Of a stretch of 55,794 bases of DNA, positions 22,707 to 31,681 are shown piece after piece. Position 1 is the first letter of the stretch. Each line of letters opens with the position of its first letter. Made by a program: the position numbers and the translations under genes. The notes under the pieces are model-generated. The model did no database searches and was not told the DNA's origin. It saw nothing but the letters and a program-made list of their open reading frames with translations. This DNA is from an uncultured Clostridia bacterium (GTDB lineage Bacteria; Bacillota; Clostridia; Christensenellales; Borkfalkiaceae): contig CANRLK010000006.1 of assembly GCA_947631465.1 (NCBI GenBank), positions 1 to 55,794 on the forward strand, written 5' to 3'.

Positions 22707-22834
22707 GCCCGATGGAAGCGATCATAGACTTGGTTGACGGTATCGCTGACGACCTTGCTCACGCAGATGTAGCTGTTGATCTCCTGTTCGGATAGGACCT
22801 TGCCGTTGAGTTCCAGAACGATGCTCTTGATCAT
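22703..22834 (-). CDS. 43-residue protein coupled to the recombinase
   Basis: The ATG at 22834 has GGGGAGG at ideal spacing. The product begins MIKSIVLELNG and ends YDRFHRA; the stop overlaps the recombinase ATG by four bases, so translation is coupled. It has no known motif. Small proteins encoded beside serine integrases include recombination directionality factors and transcription regulators; by position this is a candidate, without sequence proof. In-frame codons upstream to 22951 are low-complexity Pro/Ser/Leu and are not counted. Confidence 0.7.
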   Translation of the reverse strand: MIKSIVLELNGKVLSEQEINSYICVSKVVSDTVNQVYDRFHRA

Positions 22835-22937
22835 AATTTCCTCCCCTTTTGTTTTTGCCGATTTTGAGGGAAAGTAAACAGTTTGGGATGAGATAGGAAG
22901 CGGAGGGATAGAAAAAAGGAGCGGAGGAATAGAAAGC

Positions 22938-22965
22938 GGCGGCGGGAGCATACGCTCCCGCCGCC
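22938..22965. terminator. strong hairpin between the recombinase unit and the BspA-like gene
   Basis: GGCGGCGGGAGC and its perfect complement enclose the loop ATAC. On the plus strand CTACAATTTTT follows. On the minus strand it lies 22 bases beyond the BspA-like stop, but the bases after it (GCTTTC) make a poor T-tract. Confidence 0.6.
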
Positions 22966-22987
22966 CTACAATTTTTACGATTTGAAT

Positions 22988-25783
22988 TTATAAGGTAATT
23001 GTGCCGTCTTGGCAACGGATGGTTTTGATAGAGCTTTTCTCTTTCCAAAAGGAACCTTTTTTGACCTTATTCCACTGCTGAATCGTCCCTTGATAGGTGA
23101 TCTCGGTAAGAGAGGTGCAACCCAAGAACACCCGCGTCTCGATCGTCGTCACGCTATCGGGAATTTCGATACTTGTAAGAGATGAGCAGCCATTGAACGC
23201 ATTATCTCCAATCGTTGTCACACCGTTCCCAATCGTTACACTTGTAAGGGCTTTACAATTCCAGAACGCACCCTCTCCAATCGTCGTCACACCGTTCCCC
23301 ATTGTGACACTTGTAAGAGATGTGCATTGATAGAACGCTCTCTCTCCAATCGTCTTCACGCCGTTCCCCATTGTGACACTTGTAAGAGATGTGCAACCAC
23401 TGAACGCCCTTTCTCCGATCGTCGTCACACCATTCCCAATTGTTACACTTGTAAGAGACGTACATTCATAGAACGCACAATCTCCAATCGTCGTCACGCC
23501 GTTCCCAATCGTTACGCTTGTAAGAGATGTGCAATTCCTGAATGCCCAATCCCTGATCGTCGTCACGCTGTCGGGAATTTCAATACTTGTTAGAGATGTG
23601 CAATCGTCAAACGCACTATGCCCAATTTCCGTCACACCGTTCCCAATCGTCACACTTGTAAGAGATTCGCAATCCTCGAACGCACGCTCTCCAATCGTCG
23701 TCACGCTGTCGGGAATTTCGATGCTGGTAAGAGAGGCGCAACCATCGAACGCATCCCATCCAATTGAAGTCACTCCGTCTGGAATCTGAATTTGTTTGAG
23801 TCCATTACAATTAAAGAATGCGCGCTCTCCAATCTCTGTTGCAGTGGAAGAAATAGATACATCAAGCGCGATATTTCTCATATTGTAAAACGTATATTCT
23901 AATACGTTACCAACTGCAATTTTAACCGACCTAAGTGTCTGCGGGATATTGAAAAAATAATATTCCCTATCCTTCGCGAACTGAAATCTTGCTCCATCTT
24001 CCAAATCTTTATATTCTCCCGATACCCATTGAGGAGAACGCGTTCTTTGATATCCGAAAATATATCCGAATACTGTTTTTTCGGATGCTTCCTTAGGATC
24101 TTTCGTGTTACCCGCAAACGGAAGTGTAATACGTTCAAGGCTATTACACCCTTTAAATGCACCGCAACCAATAGACAGAGCATTGTCACCCACAGTAATT
24201 TCCGTTAAAGAAGTACAATCCAAAAATGCATAATCGCCAATCTTCATTGCCCCGTTACCCAAAGAAACTTTATTAAGTTTTATGCATCCCTTAAATGCCC
24301 TTTCTCCAATATAAGATAAATCATTGGTAAATTCTAATTCTTCAAATCCTGTACAATTTTCAAATGCTCCATCTCCTATATAGGAAATATTCTTACAGTT
24401 TATAAATTCCTCAATCTGTGTGCAACCAGAAAAAGAATTTCCTTTTATTTTAGTATCAGTGTAAAACGTTACCTTTTTAAGCTTATTATATTCTTTAAGT
24501 TTAAGATTATTGGTACTCTCTTCCGCTATCAACCATATCTCACCGCATGTTGCAAGTTCTTCGCAGTTCGTAAGCCGAAACATAGAAAGGTATTTGCCAT
24601 TTCCATTAAACTTTTTAACTTTGGAAAACTCCCCTTCCATAGCCTTCGATAGCTTTGCATCGTCGGGAATGGTAAGCTCGGTGATCTGCGCGCCCAAAAA
24701 GGCATTTTCGGCAATGGATATCACGGATTTATCCAACGTGAAAACAGACTGTTGGAAATCGTCGTTATGGTCAATCAAATGATTGCCGATGTAGAGTAAG
24801 CCCTCTTTCCAATTTTTTCCGTCCGCATAATATCCCGTTTCCGCAAACGCTTTGGCTTTAATCGTGATCCCACTGTCGGGAAGAGAAATTTTCGTAAGCT
24901 GCGTACAGCCGCAAAATGCCTTTTCGTCGATCGTTTTGACTGCCCCAATAGAAACATCGCTTAGCCTTGTACATCCGTAAAACGCCCTTTCGCCGATTGT
25001 TTCAATCTCGTCAAGAGAAATGCTCTTCAACTTCGCACAGTTTGCAAAAGCATTCTTCGAAAGCGTTTTCAATTTCCATTCAAACGTCACGTCCGTAAGA
25101 TTTTCGCACCATTCAAACGCCGATTCGCCGATATTGGTCACTGTCCCAGGAAAATAGACACTCGTAATCACGTCACTGCCGTAAAACGCCTCTTTCCCGA
25201 TCGACGTAATTGCCTTCCCTGCATGATAGGCGGGAATCACGATCTCCCTGTCCTTTGCCGTGCCGATTCCGATCACCGAGCTACCATCATATTCAAGCCC
25301 AATCGTATATTCAAGTTCACGACCGCAAACTTCACAGACGTTTTCGGTATTGTATTTGTGATCTGTTTTCGGAATTTTTTCCGTTTAAACCTTATCACAT
25401 TCCTTACACGTCCTCTTTCGCTCGCCCTCTTCTATACAGGTCGCTTTCTTCACGATCTCCCAACTCCCATATGTATGCGTATGCCCGTCCTCACCCTTCT
25501 CATCATCGGGGTTTAAAGGATTTTCGGGACTGTCGGGCTTTTCATCGGGCTTTTGCTCGCCCTGGCTGCCTTGTTGCCCTTGGTTGCCTTGGCTTCCGCC
25601 TTGATTGCCTTGCGAACCCTGGCTACCCTGGTTTCCACCCTGCGAACCTTGATCATCTTGTTCGTTTGTGATCGGGGGCTTTTGGTTTACCTCGGAAAAA
25701 TCGTCGCAAGCCGCAAAGGCGAACGCCATCGGGATCGCCGCAAAAAGCGATAATGCCATCGTCAAAAGTCTTTTGTGTTTCAT
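22988..25783 (-). pseudogene. BspA-like leucine-rich-repeat lipoprotein, interrupted by an in-frame stop
   Basis: From the ATG at 25783 (GGAGG upstream) the gene encodes a lipoprotein signal (FAFAAC), a Gly/Gln/Ser/Asn linker of about 45 residues, and a HTHTYGSWE/CKECDK segment. A TAA then stops the frame at 25385-25387. The same frame resumes at once (TEKIPKTDHKYN, VCEVCGRELEY) and runs to 22988, encoding more than twenty LRR_5 repeats (LTSVTIGNGVTTIG.. type). Without the stop it would have about 931 residues. BspA-type repeats mediate adhesion. Only a 133-residue exported fragment is expected unless the stop is read through or is a sequencing error. Confidence 0.85.
23097..23790. repeat. 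69-bp tandem repeats coding LRR units
   Basis: About ten near-identical 69-base units, each coding one 23-residue leucine-rich repeat (GNGVTTIG, AF.., C.SLTSVTI). The units near the C-terminus differ by only a few bases, while those upstream of 23.8 kb are diverged, which points to recent expansion. Confidence 0.9.
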
Positions 25784-25951
25784 ATATCCTCCAAAATATA
25801 AATTTTTGACAAAAAATAAGGACGCCCCAACATGGAACGCCCGCACTGAGTATCCATGTTGTTTGCGTCAAAGTTTCCTATCAATAGCGAAAAAAGGATA
25901 CACGATGCCTTGTATCTTACTATTAATAGTATGAAACTTTAACGCATACTT

Positions 25952-25980
25952 ATTCTACCATATCCCCGAAAAAAATGCAA
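25952..25980 (-). promoter_or_regulatory. promoter of the BspA-like gene
   Basis: Minus strand TTGCAT (25975-25980), a 17-base spacer, TAGAAT (25952-25957). It leaves a leader of about 160 bases, which contains the perfect 14-bp palindrome TACTATTAATAGTA at 25918-25931. Confidence 0.8.
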
Positions 25981-26044
25981 GACTTTGACTGAATTTTTTC
26001 CAAAGAACTTGACGCTTCCCGCAAGCCGCAGAAAAGTCCCCCAC

Positions 26045-26415
26045 CCCCCTTGGCTCCCCCTTTGAGGGGGAAAGCGAGTTTTTTCTTGGCTCCCCCTTTG
26101 AGGGGTGGAGCAGCATCTCTTGCCCCATCTTGGCGCCCCCTATGAGGGGGAGCTGCCGCAGAGCGGCTGAGGGGGTGTCTCCTTATTTTGTGCAAGCGCG
26201 TCATTGCACACCCCTTTCCCCCTCGCTTTGCTCGGGTACTTTCCCCTCAACGGGGACAGCAAGAAAAAGAGCAAAGTGGGCGCGCCACTTTCTCACACGG
26301 GTAGAATCCCGTGTTCGGTCACCGTTCGCGCCTCTGATGCGCTCAATCCTGTCGCATTGCGCCAACGGTTAATAACCGTTGGCGCAATGCTCCACCCCTC
26401 AAGGGGACAGCAAGA
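26045..26415. repeat. dispersed composite repeat, copy 2
   Basis: Three GGCTCCCCC/GGGGGAGC-type hairpins (near 26052, 26090 and 26131) are followed by GAGGGGGTGTCTCCTT, an ACACCCCTTT block and the same GCGCGCCACTTTC-CACACGGGTAGA-CGGTCACCGTTCG block as copy 1. It holds an 18-bp perfect hairpin at about 26354-26390. Compared with copy 1, both arms of this hairpin changed together. No gene is seen in 25984-26450. Confidence 0.88.
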
Positions 26416-26456
26416 GATATGCCCGCCCTTCCTCTCTTTTAGGACATAAAAAGATC

Positions 26457-26483
26457 CCTCCGACAAATTTGTCGGAGAGACCT
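26457..26483 (-). terminator. terminator of the protease/Opp operon
   Basis: The palindromic stem CTCCGACAAATTTGTCGGAG is followed on the minus strand by GGATCTTTTT. It lies about 35 bases after the stop of the last gene (26516). Confidence 0.85.
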
Positions 26484-26515
26484 TAGGGAAGTTTCCATGA
26501 AACACGTTTGAGCTA

Positions 26516-26793
26516 TTATAGTCGTCCCGTTCGCCACATAAGGAACATATACACCAGCAAAAACCCGATCAACGTGCATAATAGCGGCAAGACCATCTTC
26601 TTCATCACGGAAAAAAACGTCTTCATCTTTTCCCGAAATGTCGCTTGACTTCGCTCTGGTCGCTTTCCGCCGCGGTGCGTACCGCTCATGTCCGCGATCG
26701 TCGAACCGTCATCATAATACACGACCTTGACCTTGCGCTCCTTCTGCGCTTCGCCCTCTTCGGACTTTTGATCTTGTTTTTGCTTTTTTGACA

Positions 26794-26794
<1 letters not shown>
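26516..26794 (-). CDS. small single-pass membrane protein at the end of the Opp operon
   Basis: A 92-residue protein. It has a highly charged N-terminal 60 residues (MSKKQKQDQKSEEGE, KVKVVYYDDGSTIADMSG) and one membrane helix near residues 67-86 (MVLPLLCTLIGFLLVYMFLM), ending with a short basic tail. The ATG at 26794 has GGAGG upstream and overlaps the oppF stop (TGATG), so it is made with the importer. No family recognised. It may be a membrane accessory of the transporter, by position only. Confidence 0.7.
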
Positions 26795-27938
<1,144 letters not shown>

Positions 27939-27942
<4 letters not shown>

Positions 27943-29462
27943 AAGTTACGCTCCTTCTTCTTGTCGTTATCTGCGTAAAGATGGCATGCCACCCAATGCG
28001 TGGGGCTCACCTGGATCATTTCGGGATAGTCCCCGCCGCAGCGCTTGGTGCACTGTCCGCAACGTTCGCGGAAATAGCAATAGTTGGGCATGTCGATCGG
28101 GTTGGGAACGTTGCCCGGGATATTGAACAAGACGTCGGACGTCGTATCCATCGTCGGCTTGCTCTTTTGAAGCCCGATCGTGTACGGGTGCATCGGATGA
28201 TGGAACACTTCGGACGCCGTGCCCTGCTCGATGATGCGTCCCGCGTACATGACGACGACAAAGTCCGCCATCTCCGCAATCACGCCCAAGTCGTGCGTGA
28301 TGAGCAGGATCGACCCGTTGATACGGTCTTTCAAGCCCCTCAAAAGGTCGAGGATCTGCGCCTGAATGGTAACGTCAAGCGCCGTCGTGGGCTCGTCTGC
28401 GATGATGAGCCGCGGGTTTCCTTCGAGCGCCATTGCGATCATGACACGCTGCCGCATACCGCCCGAGAGCTCATGCGGGAACGCGTTGTACACGCGTTCG
28501 GGCATTGCAATGCCGACGAGGTTGAGCATCTCGATCGAGCGCTGCTTCGCCTCTTCTTTGGTCGCCCCGGGAACGTGCAGGAGCGTCACTTCGTCGAGCT
28601 GGTTGCCGATCGTAAAGACGGGATTGAGCGAGGTCATCGGCTCTTGGAAGATCATCGAGATCTGACGGCCGCGGAGACGGTACATTTCCTTGATCGGCAT
28701 CTTGGCGATGTCAAACACCTTCTCTTCCATTTCATAGAGCTTGGTGCCGTACTCGTCGTGCTTCTGTCTGCGCGCCATGACCTGCTTGCCGTCCTTGTCG
28801 AGCTTGGGTTCGAGGTGCGGCGCAAAGAGCTTCTTGCCCTTTTCGTCGAGCTTCTGCCTGCGCTCGGTGGCGGGTTTGCCGTCCTCGCCGACCACGGGAT
28901 TGCCCGCCTTGTCGTACATCGGCACATAGACGGGATTGCCGTTTTCATCGTCGTCCCAAACGGGGTCTTTGCCCTTCTTGATAAAGACGGGGTCGTAGAT
29001 CGGCTCGCCGTTTTCATCGTCCTCCCAAATGGGAATGGGCTTGCCTTCCTCGTCGAGCTTAAAGTCGAAGGACTTAAAGCGGATCGAACCCGAATAGATC
29101 TGACCCTGCGGTCCTTGCAGAAGGCGCATGATGGACATACTCGTGACCGACTTGCCGCAGCCAGACTCGCCGACGATGCCGACCGTCGACCCCTGCGGGA
29201 CATTGAACGACACGCCGTTGACCGCCTTGACCACGCCTTGATCGGTGAAGAAGAAGGAATGAAGATCGTCGACTTCGAGAATGTTCTTCTCGTCCTTCAT
29301 CTCGGCAAGGAACTCCGATTCGGGCTTCTTGCGCCGCTTCTCCTTTTCGAGCGCGTGCATGACTTTGTTGTTTTCTTTCGCGATCTGACGAATTTCCTTG
29401 CCCGACAGATAGTGCTTGTCGGAAGTCTCTTCGTCTTTCTTCTTTATAAAGGGAATTTTCAT
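27939..29462 (-). CDS. oppD: oligopeptide ABC transporter ATP-binding protein OppD with large insertion
   Basis: A 507-residue ATPase, against about 330-350 normally. Residues 1-58 are a charged extension. Walker A GESGCGKSV is followed by an insertion of about 115 residues (roughly 124-240) before the Q-loop MIFQEPMTSLNPVF. The insertion is built from degenerate units such as DDENGEPIYDP, DDENGNPVYVP and DKAGNPVV, then ERRQKLDEKGKKL and ARRQKHDEYGTKL. The signature LSGGMRQRV, Walker B LIIADEPTTALD and the C-terminal Cys motif (RERCGQC) are intact, so ATPase function is likely kept. The insertion lies where the helical subdomain begins. Confidence 0.93.
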
Positions 29463-29464
29463 GC

Positions 29465-30667
29465 TTATCTCCTCATCTTCGGGTCAAGCGCGTCTCTGAG
29501 ACCGTCACCGACAAAGTTAAATCCGAGCACGGCAATGATGATACAGATCCCGGGAGGACCCCAAATGTGGAAGTGATCTCTCAAAACGTTGGGGTCGTTC
29601 GTCGCATTGACCATGCCGCCCCAAGATGCGTAGGGAGGCGGGACGCCCATGCCGAGGTAGGACAGCGACGCTTCATACAGGATCATACTGCCCAGGCTCA
29701 AAGACATCGAGACGATGAGCTGCGGCATGACGTTCGGCACAAGGTGCATGAAGATCTTTCTGCCGACGGAGAATCCCATTGCTTCCGCTGCGACCATGTA
29801 CTCTTGCTCGCGCAGGAACAGCAGCTGTCCGCGGACGAGCCGCGCCGTGCCGCCCCACGAGAAGATCGTAAGGAAGATCATCAGATAATACATTCGGCTC
29901 GAACTGCTGATCCCGAGACCGTCGAGCATCGTACCGATGATCAATAGAATGGGAAGTCCGGGAAGGCACATCAAGATATCGCAGATACGCATGATCAAGT
30001 TGTCCACCCAGCCGCCGAAATACCCCGCGATCCCACCGAAGATAATACCGACGATCGCGATCGCAAACACGGCGATAAAGCTGATGAGCAGCGATCTCTG
30101 TCCGCCGTACATGAGACGCACAAATACGTCCGTGCCCTGTTCGTCCGTGCCGAGAAGGTGGCTCGGACTCGGTGCAGACTTTTTCAAGGTGAGCGAACGG
30201 CTCTCGATCGCACGGTAGAAGGTGTATGTATCGCCGTCGTCCTCTACGGTGATCGGACGGACGGAAGTATCGAGCTCGCCTTCATAGTCGACTTGGATCT
30301 CGCCCCATCTCTGGTAGACCACAGGTCCGAACCAGCAGAACACGATGATCCCGACGACCATGACAAGCCCGATGATACTCAGTTTCGAGCGGAAGAAACG
30401 GCGCAGGACCATTCTCGCAGGGGACATCAGCTTGACGTTCTTATCGAGCGGCGTTTCGCCGTCATCGAGCGGTTCGCCCGATTCGACGTTTGCAAACACG
30501 TCGCGGTCCTCGAATTTCTTCTCCTCTCTGACTTCCTCCGCCTCGGTTTCCTTCGGAACTTCGAGCTCCTTCGTGACGGGAGGATTGGTAACGGTGTCCG
30601 CCACGGGAGCCTTTACGAAAGGCTCCCCTTCGGCGTTCATTTCATTCGGATGTTTCTTTTCGTCCAT
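29465..30667 (-). CDS. oppC: oligopeptide ABC transporter permease OppC
   Basis: A 400-residue permease. I chose the ATG at 30667, six bases after GGAGG, over the ATG at 30673, which abuts that site. A hydrophilic, Glu/Pro-rich N-terminus of about 90 residues precedes the first helix (LSIIGLVMVVGIIVFCWF). A loop of about 55 residues follows and leads to HLLGTDEQGTDVF, the typical OppC motif. Five more helices carry the EAA-type loop (EYMVAAEAMGFS). Normal OppC proteins have about 300 residues; the extra length lies in the N-terminus and first external loop. Confidence 0.94.
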   Translation of the reverse strand: MDEKKHPNEMNAEGEPFVKAPVADTVTNPPVTKELEVPKETEAEEVREEKKFEDRDVFANVESGEPLDDGETPLDKNVKLMSPARMVLRRFFRSKLSIIGLVMVVGIIVFCWFGPVVYQRWGEIQVDYEGELDTSVRPITVEDDGDTYTFYRAIESRSLTLKKSAPSPSHLLGTDEQGTDVFVRLMYGGQRSLLISFIAVFAIAIVGIIFGGIAGYFGGWVDNLIMRICDILMCLPGLPILLIIGTMLDGLGISSSSRMYYLMIFLTIFSWGGTARLVRGQLLFLREQEYMVAAEAMGFSVGRKIFMHLVPNVMPQLIVSMSLSLGSMILYEASLSYLGMGVPPPYASWGGMVNATNDPNVLRDHFHIWGPPGICIIIAVLGFNFVGDGLRDALDPKMRR

Positions 30668-30679
30668 TTGCATCCTCCA

Positions 30680-31657
30680 TTATGCGAGCTTGACACGCGG
30701 GTCAACGACCATGTACATGAGGTCGGAGAGCAACACGCCGATGACGCTCAAAAAGGCAAGGAACATGTTATAGCCCATGATGAACGGAACGTCGACGTTT
30801 GTCGTCGCCCGAAGCGCGATGCGTCCGATACCGTCAATACCGAAGATCTCCTCGGTGATCATCGAGCCCGAGAAAAGTCCTGGAAGGACGCCTGCGAGCA
30901 TCGTGACAATGGGGATCATCGTGTTACGGAACGCATGCTTGTAGATGACTTTTCCTTCACCCAAGCCCTTTGCGCGCGCCGTACGGATATAGTCGGAGTT
31001 GAGCACTTCGAGCATGTTCGTACGGGTGTAACGCATCGTGCCGCCGATGCCGAGCACGATGATCGAGACCATCGGCAAGACCATGTGCCATAGGATACTT
31101 CCGAGCCATTCGAATCCCGTCTCATACCCTGTCGTCACCATGCCCTGTACGGGGAACCAGCCGAGGTTCGCCGCGAACAAGCCTTGAAGGAGACGTGCAA
31201 AGAAGAAGGACGGAAGCGAAAGCCCGATGACGACAAGGATCGTGACGACATAGTCGCGGATCGAGTATTGATGGGTCGCTGCGGTGACGCCGAGCGGGAT
31301 CGCGATCAAGTACTCGAAGATCATTGCGAAGAATGCAATCGCAAACGATGTGCCCATATGATCGGCAATGACGTTGATAACATCATCACCGCTCGTGTAA
31401 CTTTTCCCGAGGTCGAGCCTGCACAAATTCCACAACCATTTGCCGTATCCGACGATGATCGGATCTTTCAAACCTGTCGTTTTGTAAAGAGCTTCCATCG
31501 TCTCTTGCAGGATCGCTTTGTTCTGTCCGCCTCTCTTTGCGATCTCCTGTTCGACATAGTCGAAGGGCATGCACCTCACGAGCGTATAGACGATGATCGA
31601 TACGCCGAGCAAGATGATGATGGATAGCCCCAAACGCTTCAAAATGTATTTTAGCAT
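30680..31657 (-). CDS. oppB: oligopeptide ABC transporter permease OppB
   Basis: A 325-residue permease of normal length. The N-terminus MLKYILKRLGLSIIILLGVS with the first helix and IVYTLVRCMP is typical. The coupling loop is SDYIRTARAKGLGEGKVI, and the C-terminus ends LLSDLMYMVVDPRVKLA. It forms the membrane channel with OppC. GGAG precedes the ATG. It lies 24 bases after oppA and 12 bases before oppC, within the same operon. Confidence 0.96.
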   Translation of the reverse strand: MLKYILKRLGLSIIILLGVSIIVYTLVRCMPFDYVEQEIAKRGGQNKAILQETMEALYKTTGLKDPIIVGYGKWLWNLCRLDLGKSYTSGDDVINVIADHMGTSFAIAFFAMIFEYLIAIPLGVTAATHQYSIRDYVVTILVVIGLSLPSFFFARLLQGLFAANLGWFPVQGMVTTGYETGFEWLGSILWHMVLPMVSIIVLGIGGTMRYTRTNMLEVLNSDYIRTARAKGLGEGKVIYKHAFRNTMIPIVTMLAGVLPGLFSGSMITEEIFGIDGIGRIALRATTNVDVPFIMGYNMFLAFLSVIGVLLSDLMYMVVDPRVKLA

Positions 31658-31681
31658 TTTTTATCTCCAAAGGTTGAGATT

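Noticed and set aside
23097..23790. Possible CRISPR-like array
   Set aside because: The 69-base units are in frame and encode leucine-rich repeats; there are no constant repeats with unique spacers and no cas genes.
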